Assembly (NCBI GenBank): GCA_044339595.1
Contig: JBIIVF010000163.1
Coordinates: 1-5,080 of the forward strand
Direction of reading: 5' to 3'
DNA length: 5,080 nt
Source of the DNA: CAZTGZ01 sp044339595
GTDB taxonomy: Bacteria; Bacteroidota; Bacteroidia; NS11-12g; UBA9320
This document shows positions 1 through 5,080 of this stretch, piece after piece (position 1 is the first letter of the stretch; each line of letters opens with the position of its first letter). Position numbers and translations under genes: made by a program. Below the pieces are notes generated by a model that did no database searches, was not told the DNA's origin, and saw nothing but the letters and a program-made list of their open reading frames with translations.

Positions 1-1
1 G

Positions 2-718
2 CGAGGTAGATCCACCCGAATAACACTGGAAGGATTTTACAAATGGTATATAAATTATCCGGTTTCAGACATCACCGGCATCTCTTTGGCCAATTTGGGC
101 GGTAATTTTGGTGTAGTCGGCAATGAGCCGGTGAGCAGCACCGGCAAGGGCAGAGCCTATGGTTTTGAAGTGGCGTATCAACAGAAATTCAACGGGAAAT
201 ACTATGCCATTGCGGCCTATACTTTTTATTACAGTGAATTCACCGGTGCAGACGGGAAAGAATTTATTCCTTCAGCCTGGGATAACAGACACCTCATTTC
301 TCTGACCGGTGGATACAAATTTTCAAAAAATTGGGAAATAGGGGTAAGATACCGCTTTTTGGGTCGGGCTCCATACACCCCCACAGACAGCGCAGCATCG
401 GTCAATGCATATTTACTCAGTGGTGCAGGAATTCTGGATTACAGTCGCTTAAACACGCTCAGATTGAATCCCTTTAATCAGCTCGACATCCGGATAGATA
501 AAAAGTGGAATTTCAAGAAATGGAGCATGAATGCCTATCTCGAAATTCAAAATGCTACGGTGGCGGCTCAACCTTCTCCTCCATCCTTTACTTTGCAGAG
601 AGACTTGAATTCGGCTGATGGATATGCCAGAGATGCCAACGGAAATCTGATCGGAAAAACCTTGCAAAACAACAATGGAAACCTGATTCCAACCATCGGG
701 TTGGTGGTCGAGTTTTAA
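2..718 (+). CDS. TonB-dependent outer-membrane receptor, C-terminal fragment (5' end outside window)
   Basis: The frame is open from base 2 to the TAA at 716-718 and gives 238 residues without a start, so only the C-terminal part of a longer protein is present. The visible part alternates aromatic and polar residues in amphipathic strands separated by Gly/Asn/Asp turns. Examples are RITLEGFYKWYINYP, GRAYGFEVAYQQKFNGKYY and GYKFSKNWEIGVRYRFLG. This is typical of the last strands of a TonB-dependent receptor beta-barrel. The LNPFNQLDIRIDKKW segment and the closing IGLVVEF, with a terminal Phe, match the end of such barrels, where the final aromatic residue is the usual outer-membrane assembly signal. 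By family knowledge, these receptors import large nutrients across the outer membrane using TonB energy. The substrate cannot be told because the plug domain and any carboxypeptidase-like N-terminal domain lie outside the window. The methionine-capable TTG at 86 is internal and not the true start. No clear terminator follows. Confidence 0.88.
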   Translation, partial: RGRSTRITLEGFYKWYINYPVSDITGISLANLGGNFGVVGNEPVSSTGKGRAYGFEVAYQQKFNGKYYAIAAYTFYYSEFTGADGKEFIPSAWDNRHLISLTGGYKFSKNWEIGVRYRFLGRAPYTPTDSAASVNAYLLSGAGILDYSRLNTLRLNPFNQLDIRIDKKWNFKKWSMNAYLEIQNATVAAQPSPPSFTLQRDLNSADGYARDANGNLIGKTLQNNNGNLIPTIGLVVEF

Positions 719-851
719 AGGGCGCAATCCTATTTTTCATTCAGAAAGAAACCCGACTTTTTTCAAGATTATCTAAAAATCACATGATGATGTGAACCTC
801 AGGATTTTTGGTTTGGTGTAAACTTGCGCTTCCAATCAAAAATCTAAAAGT
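719..851. other. Intergenic gap, no gene; small inverted repeat
   Basis: This stretch lies between the receptor stop and the lipoprotein frame. It is AT-rich and no coding frame is supported. The only structure seen is a short inverted repeat, TCACAT (780-785) and ATGTGA (790-795), with a 4-nt loop. It has no following T-run, so it is not a classical terminator; it could be a small operator or chance. A weak Bacteroidota-like -7 element, TAAACTTG at 819-826 (one mismatch to TAnnTTTG), sits about 30 bp before the lipoprotein N-terminus without a clear -33 partner. Confidence 0.4.
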
Positions 852-863
852 CATAAAAAAATA
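849..863 (+). other. Expected but missing ATG of the lipoprotein gene (possible 1-base deletion)
   Basis: The bases AGTCATAAAAAAATA precede the signal peptide. Inserting a single G after AT (853-854) would give ATG AAA AAA ATA TTC, the standard MKKIF opening of a lipoprotein signal, in exactly the observed downstream frame. Without it, the in-frame codon is CAT, and no ATG, GTG or TTG occurs in frame between the upstream TAA (819-821) and the TTG at 879. A sequencing or assembly deletion next to the seven-A run is the simplest reading. A real mutation, or a non-standard start such as ATA (861) or ATT (873), is possible. Confidence 0.5.
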
Positions 864-878
864 TTCTTACCAATTGCC

Positions 879-1343
879 TTGTTTTTGGCTGTGGCCATTA
901 CCATGTCGTCCTGCGGAACCATCGCGGGCTTAGTCACCAAAAAAAAGCGTCCGTTATTCTTAATGATGTCACCCACCGACTTGAAAGTTGAAGTAAACGG
1001 AGAACGTCAGGTGATTGCTTCAGATGTTTTTGCATCCAACAGCGCCTGCACGTATTATGTGAGTTCAGTGCGCTTGCCATACAAAGAAGATTTAACCATG
1101 GTGATATCTTCCGGCGGCAGATCTGCTTCTATTGATTTAAAATCGAAAGGATTCGGAACGATTTTCGTCGGATATATATTCAGCTTTCCGGCAGTGGGTC
1201 ACATTCTGGATGTCACTACCAAAAACAACAGGACCCTGAAACCTCGTTATAATGACTGTGAGCGTGCATTAGAAGGCAAGATTGTCAGAGAATGGAGAAG
1301 TCAGGGTAAATTGAAGCGTATGGGCAAAAAATCTGCGCATTAA
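879..1343 (+). CDS. Small lipoprotein of unknown function (start codon problem)
   Basis: The protein is predicted to be exported and lipidated. The coordinate given is the first conventional start (TTG), but the natural protein almost certainly begins earlier. In frame from 855 the codons read KKIFLPIALFLAVAITMSSC, a textbook lipoprotein signal with a basic n-region, a hydrophobic core and a lipobox Cys at 912-914. A start at 879 would delete the lysines. The codon before KK is CAT (852-854), not ATG; see the separate entry. The mature part is about 143 residues. It begins with Cys-Gly-Thr-Ile, continues with a basic KKK stretch and a beta-rich region, including VEVNGE, that loosely resembles PEGA-type surface domains. 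It then has a hydrophobic, Gly-rich segment (GFGTIFVGYIFSFPAVGHIL, residues 91-110 from TTG) followed by Asp, and a basic C-terminus. Similar small Bacteroidota lipoproteins with a late glycine-rich hydrophobic segment are known but functionally unassigned. The gene stands alone, closed by a strong terminator. Confidence 0.75.
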   Translation: MFLAVAITMSSCGTIAGLVTKKKRPLFLMMSPTDLKVEVNGERQVIASDVFASNSACTYYVSSVRLPYKEDLTMVISSGGRSASIDLKSKGFGTIFVGYIFSFPAVGHILDVTTKNNRTLKPRYNDCERALEGKIVREWRSQGKLKRMGKKSAH

Positions 1344-1361
1344 TCTTTTTACACCTAATCT

Positions 1362-1401
1362 AAAGGTCGTTTGATTTGAATAAACTGAACGACCTTTTTT
1401 T
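1362..1401 (+). terminator. Rho-independent terminator after the lipoprotein gene
   Basis: A perfect 10-bp stem, AAAGGTCGTT (1362-1371) with AACGACCTTT (1388-1397), encloses a 16-nt loop and runs into seven consecutive T residues (1395-1401). It lies 18 bp after the lipoprotein stop and ahead of the thioesterase operon, so it should separate the two transcription units. The T-run is on the plus strand only, so it is oriented for plus-strand transcripts. Confidence 0.88.
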
Positions 1402-1425
1402 ATGCCATTGGAATTCAAAAATAAT

Positions 1426-1433
1426 TAAGTTTG
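1426..1433 (+). promoter_or_regulatory. Candidate Bacteroidota -7 promoter element of the thioesterase operon
   Basis: TAAGTTTG matches the Bacteroidota -7 consensus TAnnTTTG exactly and lies between the terminator and the first operon gene, where a new promoter is needed. The -33 partner is poor: the nearest TTG is at 1408-1410, with a 15-bp spacer, shorter than the usual 19 or so. Transcription would be expected to begin near 1438-1441, which coincides with the annotated ATG at 1440. The message could therefore be leaderless, or translation could begin at the in-frame ATG at 1455. Confidence 0.35.
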
Positions 1434-1439
1434 TGCTGA

Positions 1440-1850
1440 ATGAAAAAGCATAGAATGCTGGTGAGGCCTTATCACTGTGATGCATACGGACATGTGAATA
1501 ATGCGCGCTATCTTGAAATTTTTGAAGAAGGCCGCTGGAATTTACTGGGATCTGCCGAATTGGATGACTATTTAGCCAATCATAATATAGGAATGGTAGT
1601 GGTAGATTTGCACATTCAATACAAAAGACCTGCTTTGCCCGGTGAATGGTTGAATATCAGTGCTGAGATCAGCCAGATTGGCAATTCAAGTTTTACGATT
1701 TTACAGCATATTCATTTAGACGATGATCATGCCGTTGCGGAAGCATCCGTAAAATTGGTGATGATAGATTTAACTTCCGGAAGACCGGTAAAAATGGACG
1801 AAACCCTAAGAAAATTAGTATTGGATGCCGCTCAGAAAGATCATCAGTAA
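1440..1850 (+). CDS. Acyl-CoA thioesterase, 4HBT hotdog fold (YbgC/FadM-like)
   Basis: Likely hydrolyses acyl thioesters (acyl-CoA, possibly acyl-ACP) in the cytoplasm. The 136-residue length is normal for a single hotdog domain. The active-site loop is clear: RPYHCDAYGHVNNARYLEIFEEGRW (residues 9-33, quoted in part: DAYGHVNNARYLE) gives the D-x-x-G-H-x-N-N motif with the likely catalytic Asp14, His18 and Asn20/21. The long hotdog helix follows. The later strands VVVDLHIQYKRPALPGEWL and SSFTILQHIHL, and AVAEASVKLVMID, are the usual sheet with the conserved K/R-R-P turn. No signal peptide or membrane segment is seen. It is the first gene of a three-gene operon; its last 26 bases overlap the acyltransferase gene. 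The start at 1440 gives MKKHRM. A second ATG at 1455 would remove only five residues and keep the domain intact. The chain length preferred by the enzyme cannot be read from sequence. Confidence 0.9.
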   Translation: MKKHRMLVRPYHCDAYGHVNNARYLEIFEEGRWNLLGSAELDDYLANHNIGMVVVDLHIQYKRPALPGEWLNISAEISQIGNSSFTILQHIHLDDDHAVAEASVKLVMIDLTSGRPVKMDETLRKLVLDAAQKDHQ

Positions 1851-2382
1851 GTTCTTTTTTCAGACCTTGGCCGGCTGGAAATATCACGGTGTATTCCCGC
1901 ACCATGTACCCAAATACCTCATTGTGGTGGCACCACATACGAGCAATTGGGATTTTGTGATAGGCGTTCTAACCCGCAATATCACCGGATTGAAAAGCAA
2001 TTTTGTTGGGAAGAAAGAATTGTTTGTCTTTCCTTTTGGATATTTATTTCGATGGCTGGGAGGGCATCCTGTGGATCGCAGTGCCAATCGCAACTTTGTG
2101 GATGAAGTGGCCAATTTGTATATTTCTCTACCCCAATTTGTGGTCGCGGTAGCCCCTGAAGGCACAAGAAAGAAGACGGACCGCTTGAAATCCGGATTTT
2201 ATTACATTGCTAAAAAAGCAGATATCCCCATTTTACCGGTTGGGCTTGATTACAATACAAAAACTGTAGTGGTCGGTGAATTGCATAAGGTGGCAGATTC
2301 TTTTGAAGAAGAACAGAAACAACTGCTCGATTTCTTTGCAATCATTACCGGCAAATTCCCAAAGCACGATCTAAGACCATGA
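1825..2382 (+). CDS. PlsC-like lysophospholipid/acylglycerol acyltransferase (short form)
   Basis: Member of the LPLAT superfamily, which transfers acyl groups from acyl-CoA or acyl-ACP to lysophospholipid-type or other hydroxyl/amine acceptors at the inner face of the membrane. All blocks are visible in order. Catalytic block I is HTSNWD (His38, Asp43: H-x4-D). Block II is GKKELFVFPFG (62-72), followed by GGHPVDR. Block III is PEGTR (111-115). Block IV is ILPVG (136-140). At 185 residues it is shorter than typical PlsC proteins of about 240 and lacks an N-terminal transmembrane helix, as in short Bacteroidota homologues. PHTSNWDF and the early GWKYHG context fit those homologues. The start at 1825 overlaps the preceding thioesterase by 26 nt. 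The 3' end overlaps the next start as ATGA (2379-2382), implying translational coupling. The true acceptor is unknown: phosphatidic acid synthesis is possible, but ornithine/glycine-type lipids or other acylations cannot be excluded. Confidence 0.88.
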   Translation: MPLRKIISKFFFQTLAGWKYHGVFPHHVPKYLIVVAPHTSNWDFVIGVLTRNITGLKSNFVGKKELFVFPFGYLFRWLGGHPVDRSANRNFVDEVANLYISLPQFVVAVAPEGTRKKTDRLKSGFYYIAKKADIPILPVGLDYNTKTVVVGELHKVADSFEEEQKQLLDFFAIITGKFPKHDLRP

Positions 2383-2798
2383 GGATAAAACTTGAGATTC
2401 CTGATCAATTTGACTTCACCTGCGATATCACGCTTCGGGTGACCGATATGAATTACGGAAATCATTTAGGAAATGACCGAATTCTGGTGTTGGCGCAGGA
2501 ATGCCGCGTTCTATTTTTGAAATCTCTTGATTGCACAGAATTTGATCTTTTTGGAGCCTCTATCATTCAAGCCGATGCGGCAATTGTTTATAAAAGTGAA
2601 GGGCATGCCGGAGATATCATTCGATGCAACCTAAAAGTGATGAATGTACTCAGATCATCATTTGATTTACTCTATCAATTTGAAAACCTGACCACCCATA
2701 GAACCCTGGCAGAGTGCAAAACCGGAATGGTTTGTTACGATTATACTGCCAAGAAAGTAATTGGGGTGCCTGAAAAATTTACCCACCTATTTCAATGA
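2379..2798 (+). CDS. Second hotdog-fold thioesterase, divergent active-site loop
   Basis: A 139-residue single hotdog-domain protein, predicted cytoplasmic. The N-terminal strand ITLRVTDMNYGNHLGNDRIL carries the variant loop D-x-N-Y-G-N-H-x-G-N-D (Asp23, Asn25, His29, Asn32). The long helix LVLAQECRVLFLKSL follows, then strands ASIIQADAAIVYKSE, DIIRCNLKVMNV and SSFDLLYQFEN. This is the 4HBT_2-type thioesterase pattern, and YKSEGHAGD corresponds to the turn after the second strand. Compared with the upstream paralogous-fold enzyme (DAYGHVNN), aligning on His puts Asn25 where the usual catalytic Asp sits. The acid may therefore be Asp23 or helix residue Glu41, and activity is inferred rather than certain. 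The start is fixed by the ATGA overlap with the acyltransferase stop. The last 12 bases overlap the convergent thioredoxin-like gene. Its role is probably release or editing of acyl thioesters linked to the neighbouring acyltransferase. Confidence 0.85.
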   Translation: MRIKLEIPDQFDFTCDITLRVTDMNYGNHLGNDRILVLAQECRVLFLKSLDCTEFDLFGASIIQADAAIVYKSEGHAGDIIRCNLKVMNVLRSSFDLLYQFENLTTHRTLAECKTGMVCYDYTAKKVIGVPEKFTHLFQ

Positions 2799-3227
2799 AG
2801 TGGCTTCTTTTAAGAGCCCGGCCGCATCTTGATAACCCACTAATTTTTTTATGATCTTTCCGTTAGCATCAATGAAAAACAAGGTCGGATAATACTGAAC
2901 CTGATATTGTTGACTCAATTGCACTCCTTCTCCTTTTTCCATATCAATTTTCAAATTCACGAAATTCTTGTTGAAATATTCTCCCACGGCAGGGTCAGTA
3001 AATACGTTGGCAGCCATGCGTTTACAAGGGCCACACCAAGCGGCGTATGCATCTAAAAAAATAATCTTCTTTTCTGATTTTGCTTTGGCTTGCGCGGCTT
3101 TGAAATTTCCTTCAAAAAAATTTATACCTTTGCCTTCCTTGTTTGAAAGCGAGAAAGAAGATAAGCCAACTGCCACAGTGATAAGTAGAATGCTAATACC
3201 TGATAATAAGAGGTTGGTTTTTTTCAT
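2787..3227 (-). CDS. Exported thioredoxin-fold protein with CGPC centre
   Basis: A thiol-disulfide oxidoreductase-type protein of 146 residues. The N-terminus (Met-Lys-Lys, then LLLSGISILLITVAVGLSS, residues 6-24) is a signal peptide or signal anchor with no lipobox Cys, so the domain should face the periplasm. The thioredoxin domain runs from about residue 40. Strand KKIIFLDAYAAWCGPCKRM carries the redox motif Cys65-Gly-Pro-Cys68, followed by VFTDPAVGEYFNKNFVNLKID, the Thioredoxin_7-like block. The cis-proline is Pro114 in YYPTLFFIDANGK. It most resembles Bacteroidota thioredoxin family proteins with DsbD-gamma/thioredoxin_7-like domains, which reduce or isomerise periplasmic disulfides; the partner is unknown. 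The start at 3227 is preceded on its own strand by a run of nine A residues, the A-rich leader common in this phylum where Shine-Dalgarno sequences are weak. It converges on the thioesterase operon with a 12-bp overlap of the stop regions, and no terminator is evident between them. Confidence 0.88.
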   Translation of the reverse strand: MKKTNLLLSGISILLITVAVGLSSFSLSNKEGKGINFFEGNFKAAQAKAKSEKKIIFLDAYAAWCGPCKRMAANVFTDPAVGEYFNKNFVNLKIDMEKGEGVQLSQQYQVQYYPTLFFIDANGKIIKKLVGYQDAAGLLKEATSLK

Positions 3228-3261
3228 GATTTTTTTTTAACATTTCAAATTAAAGCATAAA
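3228..3261. promoter_or_regulatory. Short divergent intergenic region
   Basis: Only 34 bp separate the minus-strand thioredoxin-like start from the plus-strand membrane-protein start, so promoter elements for one or both must overlap or lie inside the opposite coding sequence. The region is extremely AT-rich, with T9 at 3230-3238. On the minus strand a one-mismatch -7 element (TTAATTTG, complement of 3246-3253) is present, but the nearest TTTG is only 14 bp further upstream, too close for a usual -33. No convincing plus-strand promoter was found. Confidence 0.35.
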
Positions 3262-3924
3262 TTGAACCAAACTTCTTTCCTGATTGGAAATTTACAAATA
3301 TTTGAACCGGTAACCGTTGTAACCAACGTTTTACTCGCCGGATTCTGTTTTTACTGGTCCGGTATCGCGAAAAAAAGTACCCCAAGGTATTTTGCATGGT
3401 TCTATTTTATTTTGGGATTTTCCATTTTGCTGGGCGCTTTTGCTCACGGTATGTATGATACGATTGACAATCCGTTGCAACAATACACGCGTTTCTTTGC
3501 CCTGATGGCCACCTCAGCCGGCGCATTGGCATGCATCCACATGCTGGAAAATCAGGCCATGATTCGTAAATTAACCATTCTATCTATCCTACAATTTGTA
3601 CTTTTTGGTGTTTTCGTAATTGGATACAACAAGTTCATTTTTGTGACCATTCATAGCTTTTTAACCTTAGGAATCATTTCAGGCGGAATCTTCATTTCTC
3701 AAGGATCAAGATTTGGCAACAATGCAGTAGTTTGGATGATAGGGGGTATTTTAGTGAATGCATCAACGGCGGTCATTCACGGGTTCAAATTGGGATTACA
3801 AGCCCATTTTAATCACAACGATATCAGTCACCTAATCCTCATTGGAGGTTGTTTTATGATGCTTCGAGGAGTGCAATTTGCACACGAGAATATGATGACC
3901 AATGGTTTGATTGACAGTGAATAG
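3262..3924 (+). CDS. Uncharacterised seven-helix, histidine-rich membrane protein
   Basis: Function not recognised. The 220-residue protein has about seven hydrophobic helices at roughly residues 16-35, 42-63, 75-95, 103-122, 124-146, 154-172 and 188-203, so it is an inner-membrane protein. Polar residues recur at helix ends: His62 and Asp66 (AHGMYD), His93, His131, His173 (VIHGFKLG), and a cluster His182/185/190 (HFNHNDISHL) entering the last helix. This spacing suggests a conserved metal or catalytic site and loosely recalls the CREST superfamily (alkaline ceramidase, PAQR); that link is inference. The start is the TTG at 3262, giving MNQTSFLIGN. There is no ATG in frame after the TAA at 3238-3240, and the two preceding codons are CAT AAA, where a lost G would restore ATG-AAA-TTG. 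The next gene begins 6 bp after the TAG, so the two are probably co-transcribed. No signal peptide is needed beyond the first helix. Confidence 0.78.
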   Translation: MNQTSFLIGNLQIFEPVTVVTNVLLAGFCFYWSGIAKKSTPRYFAWFYFILGFSILLGAFAHGMYDTIDNPLQQYTRFFALMATSAGALACIHMLENQAMIRKLTILSILQFVLFGVFVIGYNKFIFVTIHSFLTLGIISGGIFISQGSRFGNNAVVWMIGGILVNASTAVIHGFKLGLQAHFNHNDISHLILIGGCFMMLRGVQFAHENMMTNGLIDSE

Positions 3925-3930
3925 TAATCC

Positions 3931-5080
3931 ATGAAGAAACTGTTTTATTTTCTGATTTTATGTTTTCAGATGCCGTTAGGGGGCTTTAGTCAAACTGATT
4001 CAATCGTCATTCGCCGAATTTATGATACCGTTCTCACCCAAGGATTGGCCTATGATCATCTTACTGAACTTTGCACCACCATCGGTCATCGTTTGTCTGG
4101 TTCACCGCAGGCTGACCAGGCTGTCATCTGGGGGAAGAAAACCCTCGAATCGGTGGGGGCTGATACGGTCTATTTGCAGGAAGTTACCGTACCCGTATGG
4201 ACCCGTGGAACCAAAGAAACCGTAAAAGTGAAAGGGACATCCGCCATCAAGCTCAATGCTTGTTCGTTGGGCGGTTCTGTCGGAACCAACGGGATTCTCA
4301 ATGCCGGTGTGATTGAAGTGCATGGAGTGGAAGGATTAAAGAACTTGACGGCGGCAGAAGTAAAAGGGAAAATAGTGTTTTTCAACAAACCCATGGATCC
4401 CAGAAAAATCAGCACCTTTGAGTCCTATGGCGGTTGCGTTGATCAACGTCATGCCGGAGCAGGAGAGGCAGCCAAATTAGGTGCGGTGGCAGTGCTCGTG
4501 CGTTCCATGACCTTGGCCAATGACGACCATCCACATACAGGAAGCATGGGTTATCCCGACTCCAATCAGCGAATTCCTGCCTTGGCGCTCAGCACGGCTT
4601 CTGCCAATCGATTGCATCAATTGCTCAAGAAGAAACCGGAAACGCATTTGGAAATTGAAAGTGATTGCGAATTCAAAGGATATAAAAAGTCTTACAATGT
4701 TATTGGAGAGCTGAAAGGATCATCCAATGACCCGCGTTTTATTGTGGTTGGAGGTCATTTGGATAGTTGGGATAAGGGACAAGGGGCCCATGATGATGGG
4801 GCAGGATGTGTGCAGTCTATAGAGGTGTTGCGACTATTTAAAGCTTTGGCCATCAGACCGCAACATACCCTGCGTGTGGTGCTTTTTATGAATGAAGAAA
4901 ACGGAAACATGGGTGGAAAATCGTATGCTGATTCTGCCCAACATAAAGGAGAATCACATTTGGTGGCATTAGAAAGTGACCGAGGTGGATTTAGTCCAAG
5001 GGGTTTTCATATGGATGCCTTGCCTGAGCAAATTGCGAAAGTAGCGACTTTCCGCTCTTTACTTGAGCCCTACGGATTAC
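3931..5080 (+). CDS. Secreted M28-family zinc peptidase with PA-domain insert (3' end outside window)
   Basis: Predicted exported aminopeptidase or carboxypeptidase Q-like enzyme. The frame is open from ATG 3931 to the right edge: 383 codons, no stop. Residues 1-20 (MKKLFYFLILCFQMPLGGFS) are a signal peptide with likely cleavage before Gln21. A region at about 100-235 containing HAGAGEAAKLGAVAVLV fits a PA (protease-associated) insert. The M28 catalytic domain follows with its zinc ligands: His276 and Asp278 in GGHLDSWD, bridging Asp288 in AHDDGAG, catalytic-base Glu322 with ligand Glu323 in MNEENG, and Asp350 in ESDRGG. The final ligand His should lie past the window end. Compared with full-length relatives of about 450 residues, some 70-80 are missing. 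GGHLDSWDxGQGAHDDGAG is especially like the carboxypeptidase Q/plasma glutamate carboxypeptidase branch. It lies 6 bp after the membrane-protein gene, probably in one transcript. A role in periplasmic or extracellular peptide use is inferred. Confidence 0.93.
   Translation, partial: MKKLFYFLILCFQMPLGGFSQTDSIVIRRIYDTVLTQGLAYDHLTELCTTIGHRLSGSPQADQAVIWGKKTLESVGADTVYLQEVTVPVWTRGTKETVKVKGTSAIKLNACSLGGSVGTNGILNAGVIEVHGVEGLKNLTAAEVKGKIVFFNKPMDPRKISTFESYGGCVDQRHAGAGEAAKLGAVAVLVRSMTLANDDHPHTGSMGYPDSNQRIPALALSTASANRLHQLLKKKPETHLEIESDCEFKGYKKSYNVIGELKGSSNDPRFIVVGGHLDSWDKGQGAHDDGAGCVQSIEVLRLFKALAIRPQHTLRVVLFMNEENGNMGGKSYADSAQHKGESHLVALESDRGGFSPRGFHMDALPEQIAKVATFRSLLEPYGL

Noticed and set aside
449..727. 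Open minus-strand frame of 92 codons
   Set aside because: It lies entirely opposite the well-supported receptor barrel sequence, has no recognisable domain and no promoter or leader signal.
780..795. TCACAT/ATGTGA inverted repeat as a terminator for the receptor gene
   Set aside because: The stem has only 6 AT-rich pairs and is followed by AACCTCAGG rather than a T-run. At most it is a protein-binding site, with no supporting context.
1440..2798. Part of a flexirubin/aryl polyene pigment cluster
   Set aside because: Those clusters also contain ketosynthases, dehydratases, acyl carrier proteins and ammonia-lyase-like genes, none of which occur in this window.
2797..2811. GAAG-TGG-CTTC hairpin followed by TTTT near the convergent ends
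   Set aside because: The stem is only 4 bp with a 3-nt loop and lies inside the thioredoxin-like coding sequence; too weak to call a terminator.
4102..4415. Open minus-strand frames opposite the M28 peptidase, and plus-strand frames at 4022-4225 and 4520-4714
   Set aside because: All are out-of-frame readings within the continuous M28 frame, which contains complete zinc-ligand motifs. The small frames show no family features.
1..5080. Defence island, prophage, CRISPR or mobile element
   Set aside because: No integrase, transposase, nuclease, toxin-antitoxin pair, direct-repeat array, tRNA or terminal inverted repeats were seen. Gene content and composition look like ordinary chromosome.

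Overview
The window is chromosomal DNA from a member of the Bacteroidota, probably a free-living environmental lineage. The reasons are a TonB-dependent receptor ending in a terminal Phe, a secreted peptidase whose signal peptide ends in Phe-Ser-Gln, a lipoprotein with a Ser-Ser-Cys lipobox, poor Shine-Dalgarno sequences with A-rich leaders, and a TAnnTTTG-type promoter element. I see no RNA genes, CRISPR array, insertion sequence or phage genes. Base composition looks even across the window.

Layout. Positions 2-718 (+) are the C-terminal 238 residues of an outer-membrane TonB-dependent receptor, cut by the left edge. After a gap of about 130 bp comes a small lipoprotein (about 855-1343, +). 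Its reading frame has a full lipoprotein signal peptide but no ATG where one is expected. A strong intrinsic terminator (1362-1401) closes this unit. Next is a tight three-gene operon (1440-2798, +): a hotdog thioesterase, a PlsC-like acyltransferase and a second, different hotdog thioesterase. The first two genes overlap by 26 nt and the last two by an ATGA. A thioredoxin-fold protein with a CGPC centre and an N-terminal export signal lies on the minus strand (2787-3227), overlapping the operon tail by 12 bp. Divergent from it, with only 34 bp between starts, is a histidine-rich integral membrane protein with about seven helices (3262-3924, +). It is followed after 6 bp by a secreted M28-family zinc peptidase with a PA-domain insert (3931 to the right edge, incomplete).

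How they may work together. The thioesterase-acyltransferase-thioesterase set points to handling of acyl-CoA or acyl-ACP and lipid acylation, though the exact substrates cannot be read from sequence. The thioredoxin-like protein and the peptidase are envelope or periplasmic functions with no visible link to lipid metabolism. The membrane protein is uncharacterised. Its His/Asp placement at helix ends loosely recalls the CREST membrane hydrolases, which is inference only. The rest looks like ordinary core or near-core Bacteroidota gene content. I do not see convincing evidence of a new defence or mobile system here.
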